12,913 nt of DNA from Gammaproteobacteria bacterium. Lineage in GTDB: Bacteria > Pseudomonadota > Gammaproteobacteria > SZUA-229. The position numbers and the translations under genes were made by a program. The notes below the pieces were generated by a model. That model was not told the origin of the DNA, ran no database searches, and was given only the letters and a program-made list of their open reading frames with translations. This document shows, piece after piece, positions 1-7,164 of this stretch (the first letter of the stretch is position 1; every line of letters begins with the position of its first letter). The stretch is from the NCBI GenBank assembly GCA_029879605.1, contig JAOUQA010000020.1, positions 1 through 12,913 of the forward strand, written 5' to 3'.

Positions 1-105
1 TGCAGCTCCATTAAAAACCAGCTCGTGTAGAGATGCCTCCATTGCCCTGCTCATAGACCTGTTGCGTCTTTGAATCTCCCAGGTAATCCAAATACGTTCC
101 AGCAT
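1..105 (-). CDS. N-terminal fragment of an EPS-locus protein, possibly glycosyltransferase-like (runs off left edge)
   Basis: Reading leftward from an ATG at 103-105 gives 35 uninterrupted codons to the window edge, beginning MLERIWITWEIQRRNRS. A clear ribosome binding site (AGGAG on the minus strand, + positions 115-119) lies 9 bases upstream, which strongly supports a real start. An opening of the form (I/V)WITWE-x-QRR, followed by a short helix, is what I remember from glycosyltransferase-like proteins in exopolysaccharide clusters, which fits the neighbours, but 35 residues are too few to assign a family. The catalytic part would lie left of the window. The gene is divergent from the secreted-protein gene at 434. 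I am fairly sure it is a gene and unsure of its function. Confidence 0.6.
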   Translation of the reverse strand, partial: MLERIWITWEIQRRNRSMSRAMEASLHELVFNGAA

Positions 106-210
106 GTATAACAACTCCTGATTATATTCCTGGCATGAGCGCCCTCATTTACTGAAGCCACCAGAGTTTATCGGCAAAAACCGCATTTTAACATAGGTTA
201 TTTCAACGTT

Positions 211-246
211 ACTAAGTGCTAAACTGCCTAAAAACCAGTACTTAGC
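211..246. repeat. Imperfect inverted repeat in the divergent intergenic region
   Basis: ACTAAGTGCT (211-220) faces AGTACTTAGC (237-246). Eight of ten positions are complementary, including the perfect core CTAAGT/ACTTAG, around a 16-base spacer. It lies upstream of the promoter at 274 and could be a regulator-binding site or a chance repeat in AT-rich sequence. Confidence 0.3.
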
Positions 247-273
247 TGCACTATAACGTGTAAGCACATGCCC

Positions 274-302
274 TTGAAATAGCCATTTTCCTCGCTTATG
301 AT
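274..302 (+). promoter_or_regulatory. Predicted sigma70 promoter for the secreted-protein gene
   Basis: TTGAAA (274-279) and TATGAT (297-302) each match the sigma70 consensus at five of six positions and are separated by the optimal 17 bases. Transcription would start near 309 and give a leader of about 125 bases before the ATG at 434. A perfect TATAAT at 316-321 exists but has no good -35 partner. This is a prediction from sequence alone. Confidence 0.5.
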
Positions 303-339
303 GGTATATACGGCTTATAATCAACTATACGGATAGCGT

Positions 340-398
340 AAAAGTGGCCACAGTAACATAGTAGCCCTATTCACCACTGTTACTGGTCTGGCACTTTT
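340..398 (+). promoter_or_regulatory. Long imperfect hairpin in the predicted 5' leader
   Basis: Bases 340-358 can pair with 378-398. There are seven pairs at the base (340-346 with 392-398), three in the middle (348-350 with 389-391) and eight at the top (351-358 with 378-385), or 18 in all. They are interrupted by a one-base bulge (347) and a three-base bulge (386-388), with a 19-base loop. No T-run follows, so it does not look like an intrinsic terminator. It ends 23 bases before the AAGGA site at 422. It could be a leader RNA element, an mRNA-stability structure or a palindromic operator. Confidence 0.45.
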
Positions 399-433
399 CA
401 ACCATCCCCAAACATAGCATCAAGGATATCGCC

Positions 434-1726
434 ATGAATATACAGACATTACAACGCAATTTTCTGGTTTTTTTCCTTCAGGCGGGTTTGTGCGGCTTTA
501 CCTATGCTGAAATCTATTATCAAAACGATTTTGAAAGTGGCGTAAAGCCTGTCACAGGTGCCAGCAATCCATCACCATTATGGAGTCTACCGCTCGGTTT
601 TGACAAGGAATATGGTCCAGGCAATTTTTTCGAGGTCACCACTGCAGCCGCGCACACCGGCAATTATAGCCTGCGTTTTAATTATGGCGGTAAAAACAGT
701 TTTTGTAATACCTGCGACGAACACTGGTATAAACACATTAGCACTGGCCATGATGGCGCCAGTTATTTCGTGGAAAACGACGGCATTGATCTAAAAAATA
801 AAGACAACATCACCAAAGCCGCTGGCAATGGCCTTGGCCCTGCCGCCGCACCAGGTAAACTTGTTTACAACACTACTGCGGGTTACTCCCTCTGGGAAAT
901 TGAATCTGTCGCCAACCAGAACGCAACCAATGATCGGCTTAATCTAAAACTGCTCAAAAATGGTATTGGAAGTGAGCCGGCTGTCTTTAACGCAGGAGAT
1001 TCTGTTGCGATTGCGCGTGAATGCGGTGTTGATGGTACAGAATCAACTTTGGGCGGTAACTTTGATGTTAACAGGCGCAGCGACTGCAATAATGTGATTA
1101 GCTGGTTTGTCAATGTCCATGATCAGGCACCGGGAACATCTATCTACCGGCGCACCTATCTCAAGGCCGAGGTCAGTAGTTTAAGGATCCGGCAGAAACT
1201 GCACTATCTTAGACATTATTATCAGGCTGGTAACCTTGCTGGCAAACTGGAAGGCACCTTGAATGGCGAAGTGGTTCTATTCGGCGATTCAAACAGGGGA
1301 AAAATGGAGCCAGAACTTACCGGCCTCGCCCCCTATGGCGGCACTCTTTATAAACCCGGAAACGGCCTGGATGCAGCTCTTGAGTTTGAGCGCGGCGTCT
1401 GGTACTACATTGAAGAGCAATACCTTGCTGAATCCTCAGAAGGTGCAGGTGATGGCGCCTACAGGCTATGGTTCGCCAAGGCCGGCAGCGAGCCTGTTTC
1501 TCAAACAGGCACTGCATTGATAGAAGCAACAGGGCTGACACTACCACCCATCATCGGCTCAGATACCAAAACTAGCGATATTAGCTTCTGGGGCAATTTC
1601 CAGCACAGCGTACATGCAGTTGGCAGCTGGTATATGGATGACATTATTATTTCTGACACTTGGTCCGGTGCAGCTGCTGGTGGTGGCAGCAACAAACTGC
1701 CGCCTAACCCACCTACAGCTAACTAG
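434..1726 (+). CDS. Secreted protein of unknown family, beta-sandwich (lectin/polysaccharide-lyase-like) appearance
   Basis: The 430-residue protein has a signal peptide: a hydrophobic stretch at about residues 10-22, with likely cleavage after Ala25 (T-Y-A then E). The ATG has an AAGGA site 7 bases upstream. The mature part starts with a QNDFESG motif and alternates short aromatic strands with Gly/Asn turns. It ends in a WYMDDIIISDTW segment (399-410), the style of concanavalin-like beta-sandwich domains found in polysaccharide lyases, hydrolases and binding proteins. I cannot name a family or catalytic residues. Cysteines at 91, 94, 197 and 218 could form disulfides in the periplasm or outside the cell. 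The C-terminus (411-430) is a Gly- then Pro/Asn-rich tail resembling an interdomain linker that stops abruptly; there is no PEP-CTERM anchor. Location in an EPS locus suggests it binds or trims the polysaccharide (inference). Its GC content is high: one 60-base stretch (1321-1380) is about 62%. Confidence 0.8.
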   Translation: MNIQTLQRNFLVFFLQAGLCGFTYAEIYYQNDFESGVKPVTGASNPSPLWSLPLGFDKEYGPGNFFEVTTAAAHTGNYSLRFNYGGKNSFCNTCDEHWYKHISTGHDGASYFVENDGIDLKNKDNITKAAGNGLGPAAAPGKLVYNTTAGYSLWEIESVANQNATNDRLNLKLLKNGIGSEPAVFNAGDSVAIARECGVDGTESTLGGNFDVNRRSDCNNVISWFVNVHDQAPGTSIYRRTYLKAEVSSLRIRQKLHYLRHYYQAGNLAGKLEGTLNGEVVLFGDSNRGKMEPELTGLAPYGGTLYKPGNGLDAALEFERGVWYYIEEQYLAESSEGAGDGAYRLWFAKAGSEPVSQTGTALIEATGLTLPPIIGSDTKTSDISFWGNFQHSVHAVGSWYMDDIIISDTWSGAAAGGGSNKLPPNPPTAN

Positions 1727-1802
1727 GCTTTGGCCTCTGTAATTCAGACGAAAGGAATCAATTAATCTTTGCAAAATCTCGTTATCCACGATTGTAGTTC
1801 AA

Positions 1803-3152
1803 TCAGGATAACTTCTTTTCGCCCTCTACCTGTTCTACTAGCAGCGCTCCCGTCTCTGGGTCGCGATCAATTTTATGGTTAATTCTCACCAGCATTGTAT
1901 TGGCAATATTATTCAGCATTACAATCATAGCCACCTGTATCCAGAAAAATGGGTAATACAGGACAGTCACAAAACTCCCTGCCACAAGGTAGCCTATCAA
2001 GCCTGCATCTAGCCCAAAGGTAAGATAATAAATCAATGTATTCTTGAGTTCTTTTGCGCATCGTCGGGTGCGCGCATTATTGATAAAGGCATAGACTATT
2101 AACCAGAGAAAACCGAACAGCCCTATAAAGCCGAGTTCTGATGTCGCCTGAATATAAATATTATGGCTCTCCTGCACCTTCTGCAGTGGACCCATGCCTT
2201 CGGGCACCTTAAATGCCAGATAATAAATCCAGTTGTGGTAGCCAATACCAAGAACCGGGTACTTTGGTATTATTTCATGGATAGCGTATTGCCAGTAGGC
2301 CAGCCTCTGCAGTGAATTTTTGTCATCCCCCATTTCTGCAAAACGCTCCATTTGCTCGTCCGGTAGCAGGTAGTACAAGGCAGTTGCCAGAATAATAATA
2401 ACGATCAGTCCTTTGAAACCATTTTTCATTTTTAGCAGCATCCAGATACCAATCACCGCCAGGCCAATTTGTGAACCACGTGAACTAGCACCCATTACAG
2501 ACATATACCCCATGGCTGCAGCCAGGTACAACAGCCACTTCTTAACTGGACCCCAGTATTGTTTTAACGCAACTACCATGCTGACAGACAGTGAGCCATA
2601 GATAATCATCTGTATGGCGTATTCACCCGAGTTGCTAAACCACCCAGGTGCGCCGACAAGTCCATACGATGCAAAAGAAAAACCTCGCATCGCCCAGCTC
2701 ACAGCACCATGCTGTGCCATCTTCAGACTAAACAGGCAATAGGCCAGCAGAAACAGTATCAGGCGTGTCTCTGTGTTGACGATAGAAATAACAAGGAAGT
2801 ACACAATAAGCCAGCCGGCAAATACCGACCAGTAATCCAGTGATGCTGATCTCTTGAAGGCAAATAATCCAGACATGATGATAATCATCGCAAAAAGAAT
2901 CATCAGCTTATTCTGTCCATTACCCACCCAATGAACACTACGGTCAGAGAAAGCAGCGAGTATTGATGCAATTAGAAACAACTGTGCCCACGGTAAAATA
3001 TCGAGCTCAGGATAAATCGATTGCGGTCTTACATATTCAAAGAAAAAATACATGCAGAGCATCCATAAACTCAGGTGCTCTGCCCTTAAAGCTGACCATA
3101 GGGCGCCAACTTTTAGTGCATATAAATCCTTGATATCAACCGCCTGCTTCAT
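1803..3152 (-). CDS. O-antigen ligase/polymerase family membrane protein (Wzy/WaaL type)
   Basis: This 449-residue polytopic membrane protein has about ten or more hydrophobic segments. A long soluble loop (about 262-330) is followed by SHNIYIQATSELGFIG (329-344), typical of the Wzy_C domain of O-antigen ligases and EPS polymerases. Near the N-terminus, FEYVRPQSIYP (38-48) is a pattern I associate with ligase-like proteins of XrtA-type EPS loci; SSRG (223-226) is another typical motif. Such proteins act in the inner membrane on undecaprenyl-linked glycans at the periplasmic face, either polymerising repeat units or transferring glycan to an acceptor; sequence alone does not separate these. 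I chose the ATG at 3150-3152, not an upstream TTG at 3170, because AAAAGGA lies 6 bases before it (+ positions 3159-3165). The start overlaps the phosphatase gene by 17 bases, indicating translational coupling. The charged cytoplasmic tail (425-449) is unremarkable. Confidence 0.85.
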   Translation of the reverse strand: MKQAVDIKDLYALKVGALWSALRAEHLSLWMLCMYFFFEYVRPQSIYPELDILPWAQLFLIASILAAFSDRSVHWVGNGQNKLMILFAMIIIMSGLFAFKRSASLDYWSVFAGWLIVYFLVISIVNTETRLILFLLAYCLFSLKMAQHGAVSWAMRGFSFASYGLVGAPGWFSNSGEYAIQMIIYGSLSVSMVVALKQYWGPVKKWLLYLAAAMGYMSVMGASSRGSQIGLAVIGIWMLLKMKNGFKGLIVIIILATALYYLLPDEQMERFAEMGDDKNSLQRLAYWQYAIHEIIPKYPVLGIGYHNWIYYLAFKVPEGMGPLQKVQESHNIYIQATSELGFIGLFGFLWLIVYAFINNARTRRCAKELKNTLIYYLTFGLDAGLIGYLVAGSFVTVLYYPFFWIQVAMIVMLNNIANTMLVRINHKIDRDPETGALLVEQVEGEKKLS

Positions 3153-3726
3153 TTTTAATCCTTTTAACAAGCTCTCGAACAGATTTTTCTATATAGCCAA
3201 AACACCCATTAAAATAAGCATGTGAAGTTCCGTAGGGATCCTGAATGTGTGGTCGAGCCGGTTTAGACCATAAACCCAGAAGCGTGTACTGATGCATTCT
3301 TGTTAAGTGTCTTCTGAGAAATTCTGCCTGCCATGGCTCCATGGCAATAATAAGATCTGTCTTTCTGAGCACAACGTACATAAAAGGGGTAGTCTGATGC
3401 TGGCTCAGGTCGTAGCCCAGTTGTTTTGCCTCATCAATAGCATTTGAATTGGCGGGAGCATGTTCAATCGTATCAAGGCCACATGAGATAGCTTCTATGC
3501 CGATCGATGCAGCGACCGCTTCTGCGAACGCACTTCTACAGATATTGCCCTTACATATAAAAACAAGACGCTCCACTGAATGCCAGTCGATATCATAATA
3601 ATCATGATATCTACCAAGTAAATAAAGAAAATAGTGCTTAATAGTGCGAATGAAGCCGCGCCTAGAGCCAAAGCGGCTTAAGATATATCCAGGCTGCTCA
3701 AAATAGGTATTATGACCTACACTCAA
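3136..3726 (-). CDS. Low-molecular-weight protein tyrosine phosphatase (Wzb-like), N-terminally extended
   Basis: The core carries the LMW-PTP P-loop CKGNICRS (58-65; nucleophile Cys58, Arg64) and the general acid in DPYG (Asp163). It should dephosphorylate the tyrosine-rich tail of a BY-kinase such as the one at 12750, controlling EPS polymerisation and export in the cytoplasm. Classical enzymes start a few residues before the P-loop; here about 50 residues precede it, including GSRRGFIRTIKHYFLYLLGRY (20-40), a basic amphipathic segment. I recall similar extensions in phosphatases of XrtA-type loci. No ATG is available for the extended form: an in-frame TAA lies nine codons upstream of a TTG at 3724-3726, which has a GGAAAGGGCGG purine-rich stretch before it. 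A GTG at residue 51 would give a short classical form but lacks a ribosome binding site. Total length is 196 residues. The gene follows the sulfotransferase by 51 bases and overlaps the ligase start. Confidence 0.88.
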   Translation of the reverse strand: MSVGHNTYFEQPGYILSRFGSRRGFIRTIKHYFLYLLGRYHDYYDIDWHSVERLVFICKGNICRSAFAEAVAASIGIEAISCGLDTIEHAPANSNAIDEAKQLGYDLSQHQTTPFMYVVLRKTDLIIAMEPWQAEFLRRHLTRMHQYTLLGLWSKPARPHIQDPYGTSHAYFNGCFGYIEKSVRELVKRIKNEAGG

Positions 3727-3777
3727 GAAACGTACCGCCCTTTCCCGAAATTACAAAACTGCATTATCTCGGCCTGT

Positions 3778-4668
3778 TCATGCGTTACTTTGTACTGCAT
3801 TCAGAAATTCTGCATACCAGTTAGCATCTTTTTCATAACCATAATCAATCAGAATTTTCATAAATTCATCGTTACCACCAAACTCAGACTTTATGCGTTC
3901 ATAGTGCTCTGGTTTACGCCACCTGCAGACATATTCGCTAGTCACCAGCGAACTTGATTTGTGCAGCTTACTATCTATTGGTGCCTGATCACCTTCATAA
4001 CGAAGCCCGTGTTTTTCTTTTCTTAGATGATAATCTGAAAATTTTTCATCGAAGTTAATGCCAAAATAATCACCAACTTTTTTCTGGCAGCTATCCGGGT
4101 CTTTTATCAAATCTTCATAGTTAACCAGCATTACTTTTAATTCCGGCATTTCGAGTATATTTTTTATTGCCTTGTAATATGTACCAATGCCTGGACCATT
4201 AAACTCTTTTTTGTAATTTGGGTAACGTCCAGTTATCACCAGCGTTTTATCATCATAACCAATCATGTAATCATCAGGTGCCCACAGATGCTTTGATGTT
4301 ATGACATCTCTTAAATCCCTGACGATGATGATCACGTAGATATTCTTTTTCAGGTAATTAGATTTTTGAATTCGCCCTTTCGAAAGATTGATTGTGTCAT
4401 ATGGAGATTTCGTCACTATATTTCCATTTTTCCATATGTTATTCAGTGACGAATCTTCACCTTCAGTATAAAGATAATCCGTCAGCGATGATGACAGCAT
4501 ATTATAAAAAAGTGATGTGCCACTCCTTGGATAGCCACATACTACCAATTGTGTATCTGGCTGTTTTGATCCTGAAAAAGTCTTTCGTAACCAGTGCTTT
4601 GTACGTTCAAATTGCAGCTGCATCTGGAACAGCATTTTTCGGATTACAGATTTAACTATACCAAACAT
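3778..4668 (-). CDS. Sulfotransferase (PAPS-dependent), likely modifying the EPS
   Basis: This 296-residue protein has the two signatures of PAPS-dependent sulfotransferases. The 5'-phosphosulfate loop is GYPRSGTS (45-52). The 3'-phosphate-binding stretch is VRDLRDVITS (116-125), with Arg117 and Ser125 in the expected roles. A conserved YEDL follows (184-187). It would move sulfate from PAPS to a hydroxyl or amine, here plausibly a sugar of the EPS or a lipid-linked repeat unit. There is no clear signal peptide; residues 1-30 are basic and amphipathic and may sit at the membrane. The ATG has AGGGAG 5 bases upstream (+ positions 4674-4679). It is the first gene of a leftward unit with the phosphatase and the ligase-like gene. 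It is AT-rich (about 35% GC in 4081-4140), unlike the divergent ATP-grasp gene, which may point to separate acquisition. The acceptor is unknown. Confidence 0.88.
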   Translation of the reverse strand: MFGIVKSVIRKMLFQMQLQFERTKHWLRKTFSGSKQPDTQLVVCGYPRSGTSLFYNMLSSSLTDYLYTEGEDSSLNNIWKNGNIVTKSPYDTINLSKGRIQKSNYLKKNIYVIIIVRDLRDVITSKHLWAPDDYMIGYDDKTLVITGRYPNYKKEFNGPGIGTYYKAIKNILEMPELKVMLVNYEDLIKDPDSCQKKVGDYFGINFDEKFSDYHLRKEKHGLRYEGDQAPIDSKLHKSSSLVTSEYVCRWRKPEHYERIKSEFGGNDEFMKILIDYGYEKDANWYAEFLNAVQSNA

Positions 4669-4673
4669 GAAAA

Positions 4674-4679
4674 CTCCCT
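4674..4679 (-). promoter_or_regulatory. Ribosome binding site of the sulfotransferase gene
   Basis: The minus strand reads AGGGAG 5 bases before the ATG at 4666-4668. This is a strong match and fixes the start of the sulfotransferase. Confidence 0.7.
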
Positions 4680-4792
4680 ATATAATCGATCTTATTGTAT
4701 CTGATTAAACTCGATATATTGAATTAAACTTTAATGATAGTAAAGGGAATCGCTTTTAAATCAATCCAAATGGATTTTGACAGCGGCCTGCC

Positions 4793-5998
4793 ATGATGCA
4801 GCTAAATACGCTATATATTATGAACACTGTACTCATTCTGGATGCATGCCAACGAAGCGCATTAGCTGCAACCCGATCGCTGGGAAGACATGGTATACCA
4901 CTGCTAACCGCAGATGATACAGCATCCGCCCTGGCTGGCCGATCTAAATACTCAAGTCAATACATCACCTATCCGTCACCTCGCACTCAACCTGATCTTT
5001 TTATTGCTGCCATCATTGAACTGTGCAAGAGGAAAAATATCAAGATCCTTTTCCCTATGACTGAATTAACCAGCAATCTATTACTCATCCACCGTGATCA
5101 GTTCGCCGGTATTGCTCTTCCCTTTGCCGATATTAAGGTCGTTGATGCCCTGGCTGATAAATATGCCCTGATGCATCTTGCAGAGCCGCTCAATATTCCT
5201 GTACCTGATACCCACTTCGCAAATTCACCCGACACTCTGAATGTTGACTTAAATACTCTCGATTACCCCCTTGTACTCAAGCCTGGCAAATCATGGCTAC
5301 TACACCAGCAAGAATGGCTACACACTAGTGTTCGTTTTGCCAACAACGCAGCTGAAGCCAGAACCATCCTGGCAAACGACACTGCATTTCATACGCACCC
5401 GTTTATGCTACAGAATTGTGTGCCTGGCAAGGGTGAAGGCATTTTTGCACTCTATGATAATGGTAAACCTCTGGCTTTTTTTGCCCATAAACGCCTGCGT
5501 GAAAAACCACCTCGTGGTGGTGTCAGTGTGCTGTCTGAAAGTACCGACATCAATCCACAGTTACTGGCTTATACTCGCGCCCTGCTTGATCATGCCGGCT
5601 GGCATGGCATTGCCATGGTGGAATTCAGGGTTGAGCCAAATGGAACTCCTTACCTGATGGAGATCAACACACGCTTCTGGGGCTCACTGCAACTGGCTAT
5701 CGACGCCGGAGTGGATTTTCCATGGTTGCTATATCAGGTTTCCTGCGGCCAGCAGATTGCTCCTGTCCCGTCCTATAAAACCGGCAAGCGCCTGCGCTGG
5801 CTACTGGGCGACCTGGATTCACTCTACCTGACACTGCGTGACAAGGATTTTTCATTCATTGATAAAGCTGTAGCGATACTCAATTTTCTGATGCCCACAC
5901 CATTCCGGACGCGCCATGAAGTCAATCGATTATCTGATCTCGGGCCTTTCTGGTGGGAATTAAAACAGTACCTTAAAGACTTATTTGGCAAAGTATAA
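4793..5998 (+). CDS. ATP-grasp family protein (carboxylate-amine ligase-like) of an EPS locus
   Basis: The 401-residue protein shows the ATP-grasp plan. An N-terminal Rossmann-like domain has VLILDACQRSALAATRSLG (13-31). The ATP-binding subdomain has YPLVLKPGKS (158-167, Lys163) and an HKRLREKPPRGG loop (232-243). The metal-binding end has MVEFRV (275-280) and LMEINTRFWGS (288-298, with Glu289 and Asn291). ATP-grasp enzymes activate a carboxylate as acyl-phosphate and join it to an amine or thiol; the substrate here cannot be read from sequence. Related proteins occur in EPS loci, where they may add an amino-acid-like group to a sugar (inference). The start is uncertain: ATGs at 4793, 4796 and 4820 all lack a good ribosome binding site, and 4820 sits closest to the conserved core. 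A TTGACA at 4777-4782 has no good -10 partner. The gene stands alone, divergent from the sulfotransferase and convergent with the GT4 gene 15 bases away. Confidence 0.85.
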   Translation: MMQLNTLYIMNTVLILDACQRSALAATRSLGRHGIPLLTADDTASALAGRSKYSSQYITYPSPRTQPDLFIAAIIELCKRKNIKILFPMTELTSNLLLIHRDQFAGIALPFADIKVVDALADKYALMHLAEPLNIPVPDTHFANSPDTLNVDLNTLDYPLVLKPGKSWLLHQQEWLHTSVRFANNAAEARTILANDTAFHTHPFMLQNCVPGKGEGIFALYDNGKPLAFFAHKRLREKPPRGGVSVLSESTDINPQLLAYTRALLDHAGWHGIAMVEFRVEPNGTPYLMEINTRFWGSLQLAIDAGVDFPWLLYQVSCGQQIAPVPSYKTGKRLRWLLGDLDSLYLTLRDKDFSFIDKAVAILNFLMPTPFRTRHEVNRLSDLGPFWWELKQYLKDLFGKV

Positions 5999-6013
5999 TA
6001 CCGGCCTATAGCA

Positions 6014-7120
6014 CTACTGCATCAGCCTGTCGTAAATGTTCTGATACCCATCCAGCATGGCCTGAATATCAAAGCTCTGCTTCGCGTGCTCCTGCCCCTT
6101 TATAGACAGCGTATTACGCAACACTGTATCCATAATTAGTCTGTCAATAGCACACGCTATTTCTGCAGCACTACCGGCCTCGACCAGCCAGCCGTTTTCC
6201 TTATGGCTAATAATTTCTTCCGGACCACCACTGCGCGTAGCAATTACTGGCAAACCTGCCGCCATCGCCTGAATGGTTGCGATAGAAAACCCCTCGGAGG
6301 TTGATGACAGCAAAAAAAGGTCCAGATTGGACAAAAATTCAGCAGGATCATCATTAAAGCCCAGGAAATGTACAATTTCGCCCAGCTCTAGCTCATCCCT
6401 GAACCTGAGCAACTCATCATATAGCCTTCCTTTCCCCTGGCCCGCAATAACAAAACGGAGATTGCCAATACGCTCTTTTAACAGCGCTGCTGCCTGCAAT
6501 AAAACGTCATAGGCCTTGGCCTTACGGATATTACCCAGGCTACCGATAATAATATCGCTGTCCGCCCAACCAAACTGCCTGCGTATCGCTGCTGAATGAG
6601 GTCGGCGGAAATCTGTGGTATTAATACCGTTATAGATCACACAAGTCTTGCTGTTCTTCAATGGCGTACGCTCAACGATATTACGCTTAAGGCTATCGGA
6701 TACGGCTATGATACTGCTCGCACCCAGATTAATAGCGCCAAACTTCAGGCCCTTTAAACGTTCTTTTTCACCTACATCTACAGCACCATGAAATGTGGCC
6801 ACCACGGGTTTTCGCGTTATCAGTCCTGCCAGAGAGCAGTACACGTTGGAGCCCAACAAATGCGACTGGATTAAATCGACTTTTTCACGCCATATCAAGC
6901 CAACCAGTGATTTAAGATAGCGCCAGTTAAATGATCCTTTTGCATCCAGAATAAGCGGTTTAACACCACGCCGACAAAGCTCTTCATAGACCCAGCCTTT
7001 ACCGCGTATAATGACAATTGAGCGATATTTATCCTTTGGCAAATGCGTAATAATATCGATAAAGACTGTTTCCGCACCGCCGGGACCGGTAGTGTCGATG
7101 ATATGCAGGATGGTTTTCAT
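6014..7120 (-). CDS. Glycosyltransferase family 4 (GT-B fold)
   Basis: The 368-residue protein starts MKTILHIIDTTGPGGAE, the usual GT4 opening with the Gly-rich acceptor-side loop. It continues with a mid-protein (Y)NGI(N/D)xxxF motif, the SLGNIRKAK segment that begins the donor-binding domain, and a C-terminal EGFSIATIQAMAAGLPVIAT stretch. It would transfer a sugar from a nucleotide-sugar donor, with retention of configuration, to a lipid-linked EPS precursor at the cytoplasmic face of the membrane. The donor is not predictable. In the normally conserved E-x7-E motif the second Glu is Gln (CAG, + positions 6269-6271). I chose the ATG at 7118-7120 over a TTG at 7139-7141, which adds seven residues outside the family's usual start; neither has a strong ribosome binding site. 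The gene is monocistronic, convergent with the ATP-grasp gene and divergent from the deacetylase at 7209. Confidence 0.88.
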   Translation of the reverse strand: MKTILHIIDTTGPGGAETVFIDIITHLPKDKYRSIVIIRGKGWVYEELCRRGVKPLILDAKGSFNWRYLKSLVGLIWREKVDLIQSHLLGSNVYCSLAGLITRKPVVATFHGAVDVGEKERLKGLKFGAINLGASSIIAVSDSLKRNIVERTPLKNSKTCVIYNGINTTDFRRPHSAAIRRQFGWADSDIIIGSLGNIRKAKAYDVLLQAAALLKERIGNLRFVIAGQGKGRLYDELLRFRDELELGEIVHFLGFNDDPAEFLSNLDLFLLSSTSEGFSIATIQAMAAGLPVIATRSGGPEEIISHKENGWLVEAGSAAEIACAIDRLIMDTVLRNTLSIKGQEHAKQSFDIQAMLDGYQNIYDRLMQ

Positions 7121-7164
7121 TAATCTGTATTTTCGTTCCAAGGATTAACACATTACAATAGATA

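Larger units (their letters stand above)
106..433. other. Divergent intergenic region with regulatory signals
   Basis: These 328 bases separate two divergent genes, and I found no convincing reading frame in them. They hold the ribosome binding site of the leftward gene (115-119), a short inverted repeat ATGAG-N4-CTCAT (135-148), an imperfect inverted repeat (211-246), a sigma70-like promoter (274-302), two copies of TATACGG (307-313 and 326-332), a long imperfect hairpin (340-398) and an AAGGA ribosome binding site (422-426, 7 bases before the ATG at 434). No good promoter for the leftward gene could be picked out; a TATAAT on the minus strand at 121-126 is too close to its ribosome binding site. 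Confidence 0.6.

Noticed and set aside
307..332. Two copies of TATACGG 19 bases apart as possible activator sites
   Set aside because: Seven-base repeats are expected by chance in AT-rich sequence and these lie downstream of the predicted promoter.
388..403. Possible sigma54 promoter (TGGCAC at 389-394) upstream of the secreted-protein gene, of interest because PEP-CTERM genes can be RpoN-controlled
   Set aside because: The -24 half is good, but the -12 half reads AACC rather than TTGC, and the site is part of the hairpin arm. The sigma70-like site at 274-302 is a better match.
1727..1802. Possible terminator between the convergent secreted-protein and ligase-like genes
   Set aside because: Only 4-5 base stems (such as TCTG/CAGA and AATC/GATT) with mismatches and no T-run were found, so no intrinsic terminator can be supported.
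3712..3957. Plus-strand reading frame of 81 codons spanning the phosphatase-sulfotransferase junction
   Set aside because: It lies antisense to the start of the phosphatase and the end of the sulfotransferase, both with clear catalytic motifs, and its translation is low-complexity with no family features.
4777..4820. Promoter TTGACA upstream of the ATP-grasp gene giving a near-leaderless transcript from the ATG at 4820
   Set aside because: No -10 element lies 16-18 bases after the TTGACA; the nearest TAAATA would need a spacer of about 21 bases.
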